A stretch of 64,000 nt of DNA from Ochromonas danica (taxonomy: Eukaryota; Sar; Chrysophyceae; Chromulinales; Chromulinaceae): contig VKHL01000060.1 of the NCBI GenBank assembly GCA_015146655.1, positions 82,474-146,473 on the forward strand, read 5' to 3'. This document shows, one piece after another, positions 18,560 to 30,500 of this stretch (positions are counted from its first letter, which is position 1; every line of letters starts with the position of its first letter). A model generated the notes under the pieces. It was not told the origin of the DNA. It saw nothing but the letters and a program-made list of their open reading frames with translations, and ran no database searches. Both the position numbers and the translations under genes were made by a program.

Positions 18560-20704
18560 ATGGGTGCTGCTGCTTCAGAGATTTCTTTACCATCGTTAAC
18601 CCCTCAGCAAGTTGGGGATATGGTGGCTAACTTAGGCGCTGCCTTTGAGCCATATAAAGCTCGTCTTATTAGTGATGGCATTTCTGGAGATGTCCTCATG
18701 TCGCTATCTGATAGTGATATGAAGGATATGCTCAAGGGTCTTGGTATTGAGAATGTGGTCCATGTGAAAGTTCTTATCTCTCATTTCAACGAATTGAAGG
18801 CTGAAAACTCGACTGTTCATGGAGGTAATGCAGGTGATGTACAAACTGGCAACGATCCTGATTGCTGCAAATACTATGCACTCCCCAGCGACTTCCAAGT
18901 TGGTGAGAAGATTACCAAAACTCCTCGCAACACCATGACGAAACTCTTCGAAATCCAAGGTATTCCCGTTGATCCTACTGATCTTGACACTGCTGTGGAG
19001 AAGATCGCGAAGGCTGTTGGGAGTGGCTTTGGTGACGGGAAGGAGAAGTATGACTGCTTCATTAATTATCGTGTTGCTTCGGATGCTGATTTGGCAGAGA
19101 AGCTGTATTTATACCTTCGCACTAAGTCGATCTATGCATTCCTTGACAAAAAGTGCTTGGAAAATGGTGAGAGGTGGAAGGATGGGTTTTTAACTGGATT
19201 GATGAAAAGCAAGTGCTTCCTTGCCTTGATCTCTCGTAATGGATTGGAACGAGTTCGCGATGAATCAGCTGATCATACTTGGGACAATGTTCTTCTGGAG
19301 TATGAGACTGCTTTGAATGTAAGTATGTCTTTGTTGCATGGCACTAATTTATATGCATCTTTGACATAACTTTCGTTTGTAAATACAACAATATAGATAA
19401 AAGATGTAACCAAGAACCCCAAGTATATCTGTCCACTTCATGTTGGACAATGTGATAAAGGAGTCTTGACCAAGTTCATCGACTTTGCGTCTTCTTTATA
19501 TCCTGACTCAATCGAAGCTGTGAAGAAACCTCCTCCGCCAACTTCAGCAAAGGTGGCAGCCAGCACACCTCCTGTACCACCAGCTGCGCCTCCTGTACCT
19601 GTTCATACCAACAATAACAAGATCGATGAAAGTGAAGATGCCCAAGAAGAAGAGGAGCAAGAAGAAGCTGATGCTGGTGAAGAAGATCAAGAGGCTTATC
19701 ATGATCATGATGATAATAATATTAGAGTATGTGGTGTATGTGATTTGGCACTCAGTCTCCAGCCCAAGGGGACTTGGGGTGATGGTTGGGGCTGTGATTG
19801 GCCTGGTCATGAAGGTCCTAATTATTTCCGTTCCAGCGATCCTTTGTATGGATGCCCCACAGTGAAGGAGTGTAATTGGGGAGTTTGTCAAGCTTGTTGG
19901 GAGAATATTCAAGCAACGATGCAGCAGATGGCAGATGAATCGAAAGAAGAGGATGAGTGGGAAATAGTTGATCAACCGGAAGGTACCCGTTCGAAATACA
20001 ATGATTCTTATTATTGTGATGTGAAGAAGGTGTCATGCAAGATGGACGGAGAGACCGGGTTTACTTGTGTGGTGAATTACAGTGTGAGAGGTGACATGTC
20101 CTTAGGAGCTCTTCAATCCCCCAAGACTTCACGATTGGTCATTGGTGGACATAAATACACTTGTGATGAGTTGAAGATCTATATCCAGGATATGTTTCAA
20201 ATCCAAGGTGACTTGATCTACCATCTGTCGATGGATTGTTTACCTGATTTTGTAGAGAAGCAAGTTGGATTTATCTTTGGTGAGTCTGGGTACAGCACTG
20301 CCCAGTTAGTGGTTCCAGGATCTGAGAACAATTTCTGTACTCTTCCAACATGCTCTAATGGTCATACGATGACGATCTCTGACTATGCCCAGGGTAATTA
20401 TCGCTATGGCTATGTGTGCGATAATTGTCGTCAGGGCAAGCGAGATTTGAGATGGTTTTGCCATCCCTGCTCCTCCGACTTATGCTTTAACTGTCAACCC
20501 ATCATGCCAATGCAACCTGTGTGCAACAAGGGGCATAAGATGGAAAGAAGAACCACCAATCCGAAGGAATATGGCGGGTCAGCTCGTTGTGATGTTTGCA
20601 AGAGAAATAATCTACCTTACGATCCCGAATTCTATCACTGCAAAGATTGCAAATATGATCTCTGCCTCAAATGTACGACTCAGCAAGTTGCCAGTGCGGA
20701 ATAA
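18560..20704 (+). CDS. SAM-TIR protein with C-terminal zinc fingers (SARM1-like TIR)
   Basis: Two exons, 18560-19318 and 19397-20704 (intron GTAAGT...ATATAG, phase 0), giving 688 aa. MGAAAS at the N-terminus is a good N-myristoylation signal. A SAM domain spans about residues 13-78. A TIR domain spans about 163-290: box 1 YDCFINYR, then FLDKKCLENGERW, KSKCFLALIS, and DNVLLEYETAL. In the last block E247 aligns without gaps to the SARM1 catalytic glutamate (DWVHKEIVTAL). A Pro-rich and acidic linker (297-350) follows, then three Cys/His-rich modules (about 365-421, 572-619, 629-679). The last two share C-x-GH...C-x2-C...C-x2-C...C-x2-C spacing, like ZZ or C1-type fingers. TIR NADases cleave NAD+; SAM domains oligomerise them. 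A membrane-tethered stress or immune NADase is a reasonable inference. Confidence 0.85.
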
Positions 20705-21406
20705 GTCTGGCTTGTGTATCCCTATATCATTATTCATTGTTGTGTATTGGTTGACATCATTAGTCACTATTGCTACACCTTAGAAAGTATTTTATTGCAC
20801 TTGTAATGATAAGTCTTAGTAAAGTTCTCCAGAACCATGTGGAAGTTGTCAAACCTTGCTCTAATAGATATAGATGTCTTAACACGAACACAGAAAAGAA
20901 GATAGTTGTGCTAAGATACTGGGACCAAAGTAAATGAATCCCTATCTGCAAAAAGCGGGAAGGACTGATACATTATGTAGTTGCTTTTAGGACGGAACTC
21001 TAAACACAATCGAAATCTAACAATTGAACAAGCACTGAAAGAAAAGGAGCCATAAATGTTTGCCACTCATGAACACCAAACAATCGATTATCTTCAACAC
21101 AATCGTCATTTTATACTTGTACATCACTTTCCTATGCATCGTACTATACCATTGTTGATTCTAATGGACTTGTTGTATTAGTAATAGTCCAATCTATTAA
21201 TCTCAAGACAGTGTTCAATATTCTACTATTTCATTTTGTTATAATCTTTACTAAAGTATACTAGTAGTTCTCTAGAACTATGATATCAAAATTGCCTCAA
21301 TCAAAACCTTCTCTAACAGATTCAAATAGCTAGCTATGAGCTCTCACTCTCTCTCTCTCTGTCTCTGTGTCTCACTCTAACACACTACTAGACTAGACTA
21401 GACCAA
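20705..21406. other. Intergenic spacer, no gene seen
   Basis: About 700 bp of AT-rich sequence between the converging SAM-TIR and NDH-2 genes. It carries short CT microsatellite sequence near 21345-21370 and ACTAGACTAGACTAG repeats near 21386. No ORF or structured RNA is supported. Confidence 0.4.
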
Positions 21407-21551
21407 CTAAGCTCCCAGTGTTCTTCCAAACAAGCGTGCCTTAATCCAATCCAATGTAATTAGAGCACGATTACGCCATGATACTTGTTTGAACCAATAT
21501 ATACCTCTCCATAAGAGAAATCCTACTTGACCAGTACCACGAAATGACTAT

Positions 21552-21602
<51 letters not shown>

Positions 21603-22782
21603 TCCAGAATCAATTAGAAGAACACATCATTCTACTACAGTATAGAGTCAGACAACCAGTACCTTCTGATCAAGTGCTATTTGTGCTAATGCTTGTGAAG
21701 CACCAATATAAGCAAGAATACCCAAATTTAAGAATTGAAACGGTTTAGCATAATCAACATCATATTTCTCATTCTCTACAGATAAGGCTAATTGACCTAA
21801 ACCAACCTTATCTGAGATAAACCGTATATTTGGAGGAGAACGAGGAGGATGTTGATGAATTAATGAACTAGTAATAGTTGCAGCTATAGTTTGATCTGCA
21901 TTATCACTGTATCGAGACAATACAGACTCCATCATGACATTAGACTGTTCTTCTTGATTATCTACATTGACTTCAGATATACTAGAAGGTGGTGATGAAG
22001 ATGAAGATGATGTCCGAATGATTGATTGTGTAACACCATCAAGAGAACGAATACGATAAGGTGCTACAGAAGGATCAGCAGACAGATTAAATCCTTTTGA
22101 AAATAGACGTCCTAAATAAGCACCTTGTTGAGAAGCCACCTAGTAGAACAACAACAACCACCACCACCACCATTAGCTTGCTTATTGTCTACTAGTACTA
22201 CCACTGTAGACTAGATACTGTACACTACCTGTGCAGTAGCTGGTAGAGGAGAATCAAGATCTATACTACAATCTCCTATAGCTAGTACATTACGAACTCC
22301 TTTCACTCTCAACCAACTATCTGTAACTAGACGTCCCTTGGCTTTACTTTGTAAGTCCTTTTGTTCAGGAATCTACGATACAGTATAGTATAGTATCATA
22401 ACAATATGACATGAACCTTCCTTACAGTAATGATAGGTTATGATCTACTATATTACCTTATTGATAGCTCCTAGGACAAATGGAACAGGACCATTACCTG
22501 CTGCCCATACACAGAATCCATAATTTAACTTTTCACCATTACTAAAGGTAATGACTTTATCACCCACTTCCCTATTAAGTTAACACATCCATCATCATTT
22601 ATCATGACCGTTAGTCCTTATTAGAGAGATAGAGAGATGAACTTACTTGACACCACACCGTAGTTTAATATGTGTAATCTCATGAGGAATATAACCATCT
22701 TTAACTAAGGCAGTTGCTCGTTCTACCACATCAACAACATCACCAACAATAAGAGTAACAACAGTGTTATGTTGTTACTAAC

Positions 22783-22830
<48 letters not shown>

Positions 22831-24084
22831 GAGAGTCTTCTAACCTGTTAACTTCTTCAATGCTTCTTCTTGTAATGATTTATCAAAGACAGGTAAGATT
22901 GTCTCACCTGCTTCAACTAATGTAATACGAACATATTTCAACAAATGTCCATAATACTTCCTTCCTTCTACTTCAATCCAATCTCTTAATTCAGAGGTAA
23001 ACTCTACACCAGTTGGTCCAGCACCAACAATCACAAAGGATAAAGCATCATAGATATCATCTTCTGATTGATTAGGTATATTAGCACGTTCAAATGAATT
23101 AGCAATCGCTTTACGTAGATTAATCGCATCTTCAATCTGTTTTAAGAATTGACAATGATCACGTACACCTTTAATATTAAACGTATTAACAGTAGCTCCA
23201 ACAGCAATGACAAGATAGTCATAATGAATATCAAAAGTAGCTATATCACATGCTGTTCCTTGACATTTTACTGAAACACATTGTAAACTTTGTTCTGTAA
23301 AGTTAATCTCTGTAGCAGCAGCTTCTAAATAATCAATTAAAGGATTAACATTACGAATAGGTTCACAAATTGATTGAAATTCAACACTACCAACAGCTGA
23401 AGAAGCTAACATAGGAGTGAAAGTAAAGAAATGTCTAGGAGAGATGACTTGTATATCATATTGTGTAGCATCAATTGTCTTAATTAATGCATGTGCACCC
23501 CATCCTGACCCTAAGATAACCACTTTAGGTCTATTAGGTTGATTTTGTTTTAAAATACGTCGTATATAATAAGGATCAATCCCTTGATAAGCATCATGAA
23601 CTACTTTAGAAAGTTGATAATCATCTATTGTTTGCATGATACGTTCTGTGAAAATTTCATTAAATGGTCTTTTCAGTTTTAAAGTATCCATAAGATATAG
23701 AAAGCCTTCAGTAGTGATAGTTTGGTTAGTAGTGTCAATGTTAGCAGATTGTTGTTGTTGTAAGGTAGAGACTTCAAATGATTGTCTTAGAGTAGCACGT
23801 ACACGATCTTCTGTTAATGTATTAGAGATATAGTCATCATCTTCTTCATTGTTATTGTCATTGAGGTCAATAGGAGATTGATAGAGAACAGTGTGTGACC
23901 TACTAGTAGTGTGTGACCTAGAGGGAGAGGTTAGGAGAGGGAGAGGGAGAGGTAGTTTATAGGCTGAGGTGAGAGTAGGAGAAGTCTGTTGGTGATAGAA
24001 AGAAGAAGTCAAGATAAGTAGAAGAACAGACCACCACCACCTCCTCCACCAACAATAAGTACCAACAAGTGCTTCAACTTTCAT
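21407..24084 (-). CDS. Type II NADH dehydrogenase (NDH-2)
   Basis: Six exons: 24084-22845, 22722-22647, 22571-22457, 22372-22229, 22139-21663 and 21547-21407. They join in frame to 730 aa. The first ATG gives MKVEALVGTY; a Trp/Arg-rich hydrophobic segment and a Ser/Pro/Leu-rich stretch follow, suggesting organelle targeting. The FAD-binding motif is VVILGSGWGAHALI; then SPRHFFTFTPMLASSAVG. The NADH site is FVIVGAGPTGVEFTSEL. VWAAGNGP, LAIGDCS and PATAQVASQQGAYLGRLF follow. The C-terminus, WRNRALITLDWIKARLFGR, is the usual membrane-binding end. NDH-2 passes electrons from NADH to quinone without pumping protons, in mitochondria or plastids. A Ser/Asn-rich insertion of about 90 residues splits the C-terminal part. 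The second exon's acceptor is the least certain join. Confidence 0.9.
21556..21597. repeat. (CA)n microsatellite in an NDH-2 intron
   Basis: About 20 CA dinucleotides within the last NDH-2 intron. Confidence 0.9.
22785..22832. repeat. (GAAA)n microsatellite in an NDH-2 intron
   Basis: About twelve GAAA units in the first NDH-2 intron. On the coding strand they form a TTTC pyrimidine tract. Confidence 0.9.
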
Positions 24085-24574
24085 CTTTATTATTATTAGT
24101 ATTATAATAATAAGAAATGAAAGAAAATGCAAGTGCAGTTAGTTGCTTTCTCCTCAAGAGGAAAGAGGATGATGACAGCAGGACTACTTGTAGGACGACG
24201 ACGGCAGAGAGTGGAAATGTTCCACATCGTCTCGTCTCGTCCAGGAGGCAGAGGCACCAGACCTGGCCGAGATGACGTTGCTTACGACCAGGCATTGTTA
24301 ACTTAGTAAATTTGGGTGGACTAGTACAGTCTAGCAGACTGGCAATCTAGACCAGCCGAGAAATACCCGAATTACGGAAATACGGAAATACGGAAATGGA
24401 AAACAAACGGCTCGTTTCTTTCAGTTGTTGTTGTTGCAAAGTTTGAAATTGATTGCTTTGACTGATTGAGTGAGTGATTGATTGTCTCTTTTGCTTTCTA
24501 AAAGAAGTATCAGGTCTCAAGATCATTCTTTCTATGAGAAGCATATCTCTGTCTAGATAGATTTATCATAAAAA
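24085..24574. promoter_or_regulatory. Shared promoter region of NDH-2 and condensin D3
   Basis: The 490 bp between the divergent start codons of the NDH-2 and condensin genes. It contains short direct repeats (ACGGAAATACGGAAATACGG near 24374-24395) and a TTGTTGTTG run. No gene is supported. Confidence 0.45.
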
Positions 24575-27500
24575 ATGAATATTCTAATAGAGAGTATTTC
24601 AAATCTTGATCTAAGAACATGTCAATCTTACCTTGCCACTGCTGACACCTCCCCCTCCTCCTCCTCCTCCTCCATGGAGCTACCAGAGACTGAAGAGGAC
24701 CAAGAAGGTGTAGATCAGACCCGCCACCGCCTCCTCCTCCTACCCTTCCCAAAGGACAAGTTCCTATCTTGGGTAGAGAGAGAAAGCAATAATATCGAAT
24801 TATTACCTAAAATCTGTACTTTCCTCACTCAGAAAGTACAACAACACAGTGAGAATATTGATGATGACCCCATTGGTAAGCCCCACCTCCTCCTCCTCCT
24901 CCTTCCTCCCTCTACAGTACCTCTCTTACCCTATATGGGGTGCTATGGTATGGTATGCTATGCTGTGAACAGGTGCTCTCTCCTGCTGTGAAGTCATCTT
25001 AAGAGTTCAATCTTATCCCGCAGCCTCTGCTACAGGATGTAGATCTTATGCTAGTCTTCAATGTCTCTATCAAGTGCTATTGAAGTCGATTACCACTTGC
25101 TCTAGGATCATGGAAGAGGGTCCATCTAGTACTACAACCTCCAAGAGTAAGGCATCAGCTGCAGCAGCGACGATGACGGCGATGATGGAGGAGGAGCAGG
25201 AGGAGGAAGGAGGGGAGGTAGATGATGACATGCCCTCCTCTCAAACACGTGCTAGTCAACGTCGCAAGAAGCCAACAAGTCGATCTTCTTCTACTGCTAC
25301 TAGTACACCCTCTAATGTACAATCAGCGTTACCTTCAGCATTGACTAGTCTAGTGGTAGCCTTGGATGAGACCATGACAATGATGTGGCAAAGTATGGAG
25401 AAAGAAGAGGAATTACAACTGATAGCAGCTGAAGGAATGTGGAAGATTGTTCTTCTACTTCATCACTTACACAACATTAACACAGGTACAATATGTACAC
25501 AATATGTCATATACACTATATACTACTTTAACATGTCATATATACACTATATACTACTTTAACATGTCATATACGCTGTATACTACTTTAACATGTCATA
25601 TATACACTATATACTACTTTAACATGTCATATACGCTGTATACTACTTTAACATGTCATATATACACTATATACTACTTTAACATGTCATATACGCTGTA
25701 TACTACTTTAACATGTCATATACACTATATACTACTTTAACATGTCATATATACACTATATACTACTATATGATGATGTCTAATCAGCTATGTGGTGGTG
25801 GTGATTGTTGTTGTTCATAGCACAAGAGAAGATCTATTCAGCTCTCTGTCACTTTGCTGGACTATCTACAACTACTTTAATGACTTTACATCGTAGTTTA
25901 TTATCGTTATTATCACTTAATTCAGGTGAGCTAGAATACTCCTTTTTATTGTCTAATGTTTTTAAGTTAATGACGGTGTGTGTGTGTGTGTGATGTACTA
26001 GCACGAGGTAGTGGTAGTTCCACCGTACAGAATAAGGCGAAGTCTGTGAAGAATGCGCACAGTATACTAGCAGCAGCTTATACAGCTAATGTCCTTCCTT
26101 ATATCCTGGTGACTCTACCACACAAGATGATGACCAGTCGTGGTAGTAATAGTAGCAGTCAAACACCTGCTAAATCCCCCGCAGTAGGAGGTAGTGGTAG
26201 TGTGTTAGCTAACACACCGGGTAGTGCACGATCTACTACTTCTTGTATGTCAACCATGACTACTACCTCTACCACTACTGCTGTCTCTACCTCTACACCT
26301 ACCACTACCTCTCTATCTTTGTGTGGGCAGGTAGTAGTAGGCTTATGTCAACGACTGATTCTCTCAGCACCAACTGATCGTCAACCTTTACGTACTTTAC
26401 TATCTGGCACTATAGCTCAACTAATAGAGAAGATGGTTATGTTAAGTGATGATGAACTACAACCACAAGTACAACTACAACAAGTTACACCTCATAACAG
26501 CATCATGTCAAGTGCTAATGGAAAGCTATTGCGTAAGTTTGGCAAACAACAACTACATCAACAGCTACATCATCACACTAGTGCTAAATGTGTGATTGCT
26601 ATGTTTGACTTCCTTGTTAAGTTACTGTCAGCTGAAGTAGTACAACAACGATCTATGGCATTGGATATTGTACTAGCTCTTCTCACTTCCTCTACTAGCT
26701 CTACTACCTTCTCCTCCTCTACTAGTAGTACTGGTAACAACACACTTGGTAGTAATAAAGTGTGGCAGTTGTTTACTTTAGTTAATGATGACAGTAACAA
26801 GACTTTATCATCAATGAATGAAGAAGAAGAGAAGGAGAAGGAGAAGGGTAGTAGCTATGGTAATGGTAATGATGGTAGTAATGATGCTACTACCACTTCA
26901 ATGATGATGAGAAGGTATCCCTGGATGTCAGTGTTAGTCCTTTGTCTTGGTCGCTGTCTGGATAGTCATGGTGGTATTCGATTCAAAGCTCTCTCTGTGC
27001 TAATGGCATTACTTGAGTTAGACTCCTCCTCCTCCACCACCACTACCTCTACCTCTGCTACCCATAGAGGCATGGCTATGCTACATCAATTGATGACTAG
27101 CTTTGGCTACTATGGCCATTCCCTTCCCTCTGTAGTAGTATCACTACCAGGTGAGGTAACATCACGTGGTAGTAAGAAGAAGGGTAGTAGCAGCAGTAGT
27201 AGTGTAGAGAGTGTCGCTAGTCCTCTACGAGGAGGTGTAGAAGGTCTAGGCCTCGGTCTGTTTGGTATGTTAAAGCAGTTGATGGCATTAGAGAGTAAAG
27301 GACAGATGAAAGGTAGACTATTACAAGTTTACAGTCTAGCTTTGACTAAGCCATGGTATGTTACCAAACAACAACAACTACTACCATTGCATGATAATGT
27401 TGTGGTTACATTCTCCTCTTCTCCTCCTCCTCCTACTACTACTACCCGTCATGAGAAGGAGGAGGAGGAGGTGGTGGTGGAGGTACACTATATGTCTATC

Positions 27501-30500
27501 ACAGAGGAAGATCTACATCCTTTTATAATGAATATACAACCTCATCTAACTGTTACTACCACTTCCACCACTACCTCTTCTACTGTTGTTGAAGGAGGAG
27601 GAGGAGAACAGAGTGGTACTACTACTACTACTACTACAGGTGGTGGTGCAGGTGGTAGTGGTAGTAATAATGTGATGATAGTTAATAATACCATTACACT
27701 TCGTAAACAAGCACTACAAGGCTTTGTAGACCTCGTGCTACATCAACTAGATCGCATACGACTATCTACCTCTTCTACCTCTACCACTACCTCTTCTGCT
27801 ACTACTACTAAGCAGAAGAAGGAGGTGACTATGAAGATCTTATCCTTGATTGACCTACATCTCACTACCTGTCTGCCACTACTTCAAGACAAGGAGGTGG
27901 CGATAGTAACTAAAGCAGCAGAAGTGGTAACAGACTTCCTGTGGTCTAAGTCTATTCTGTTATGGTATCATCACCAAGGAAGACAACAAGGTGATGATAA
28001 GGGTAGTGGTAATGGTAGAGGAAGAGGTAGTGACAAGGTAGAGGAGGTGTACAGTGTGACTAGCAATAGGGTATACTGGGGGTGGATCTGGCTCTACCGC
28101 ATGCAGTCTCATCGTCTAGATACTCTATTCAAATCCTATCTCTCTTACCTTCTCTCTCCTAGTAATGGAGGAGGTAGTGGTAGTAGTGGTAATGGTAATA
28201 TATTATTGCCTTGCGTGGGGAAGGGTAGTCTAGTGGAGATGCTAGAAGCTGGATGTGGTAGTGATGGTAGTAGTTGTGGTGACCCTTCCTTCCTTGCTAC
28301 CACTGCTTGGAAGTGTTTAGAAATGATGGTGACTTTGCATCAACTACCTATTCACCGTAGTGGTGGTGGAGGAGGAGGAGGAGAAGGTCAGAGGGTAGTT
28401 ATGACATATGGTGAGAATTGGTTGAAAAGTCAAACTTTAGCCTTTGTTTGGAAATATTACAAAGAACACTATTCTACCTCTGGCAACACTACCTTGTCGC
28501 AACGAGGTAGTGGTAGTGCGGCTAGTGGTAGTGGTAGTGGAGGTAGTATTATGAAAGAAGAGATTCTTCGTTGTCTATATGGTATCTTTGCTCAACTACC
28601 TACCTTAGTACCTAGTCGTGAGGTAGAGAAGTTGCTATCTGCTATAGACCACACCTTACTAACAAGCTACCTCTCTATTGGTAACAGTGATGGGGCAGAG
28701 TTAGGTAATTCCTTAGTTCAATTGAGATATTCCTTAACTCGTCTCCTCTATAGTGCTAACAGTAAGCAGCAGATGAGTGGTAGTGGTAGTGGTAGTAGTA
28801 GTAGTGGTCAACTACCACCTCGATGGGCTGAAGAGGTAGCTCGTTGGGCACTTTCCCTCTATCAGACTATCTATTCTCAATGTAGTAGTTTTATCTTCAA
28901 CTCTATGGGAACAGGTAGTGGTGGAGGAGGAGGAGGAGGGAAGGCTACTAACAAGAAGGTAGAAGAAGAAGAGCTACTAACTACTATTCAAGCATGTCTA
29001 CATCTGTTAGGTCATCTTGCTATGATAGGCTTTCGTTTAGAAGAGAATCAAATTACTATTCGAAGTGGTACCTCTCGCAATTCTTATACTGTCTCTACCT
29101 CTAACACTACCTCTGCTGCCACTACTGCTACTACTACTATTTGTGAGAGAGAGCTTGACAAAGTAGACTACATCTGCTTCTCTACTACCTCTAACGGTCA
29201 TGAGCATGATGACTATTTCTTCAAACTTATCCCTCCTACTGCTATCTTACAACTGATAGTACTACTAATGGGACATCAACTACCTGATCATCCAGCGCAT
29301 GGTAATAATATGTCCGTTGAGAAGGAGGAGGAGGAGGAGGAAGATAGTCGTCATATGATAGGTAGTCTAGGTGGTCGTGGTGTTCCTCATCGTCTACGAG
29401 CATTAGCATTCCTTACCTTAGGCAAGTATTGTCTACGTGATCTTCAACTAGCACGTGATTACCTCATCATATTTTTGAGAGAGATCAATCCAACCTATTA
29501 CTACCAAGATCATGATGAGGTGGTTGTTGATAGTACAGGGAAGAAAAGTAGACGAAGAAGAAGTAGTACTACTAGCATGTCATCTGTACCTACTCCTGTC
29601 TCGTTTGCTTCTTCGTTTAATGTCTACCTTGACCATTCAATGGAATCCATGGAATCCTCTCTCCTCGGGGGTAGTCACAGTAATAATATGACCACTATGA
29701 CAATGAGTGGTAAAGAAGACGAGGTAGAGCAAGGTAGTGTTCGCAATAATGCATTAGTGGTATTAGGTGATCTATGTGTGCGCTACACACACCTGGTAGA
29801 TCGCTACCTTGACTTACTAGCTACTAGTCTTAACGATCCGTTACCTTTAGTTCGTCGTCAAGCTGTCATGCTCTTCATCTCTCTACTCTCTCAAGACTAT
29901 ATCAAATGTAGAGATAGTCTCTTCTATCGCTTCTTACTACTCACACTACAAGAAGGTAGTGGTAACAGTAGTGGTAGTGGTGGTAACAACAGTGGTAGCA
30001 GCAGTAGCAGTAGTAGTGGTAGTATTACTATGATGCGCGGGGAAGACTCAGTGTTAGCAGGTCTAGTGAATGACTTCCTACAAGAGAAGTTAGTGAAGAA
30101 GTACCCCTACCTCTACCTCTCGCATTGGGTAGAGCTCTTCTACCTCGCTAATCATACCCTCTGCTACCAAGACATCTCTCGAGCTACCACCTCCTCCTCC
30201 ACCTCCTCCTCTACTACTACCACTACTGCTGAGTCAGACCATGTCATACACTCAAAAGACAGTGAAGTATTGCTATTGCGAGGGAAGCCCTTAACTCGCA
30301 GTCAACGCTTTGCACTCTACACACTACTTTGTAGAGAAGGTAGTGAAGAGGTGAAGTTTACCTACACCTCCTTGCTAGTCCAAGAGGTGCTCTCTGTGGC
30401 TGTCGACCATGCAGACAGACTTCTTCCTATGCATCATAGTAGTAGCAATCATGTGGGAGGAGGAGGAGGAGGTGGGCAGAGATTGACTCCTTTCGAGTGT

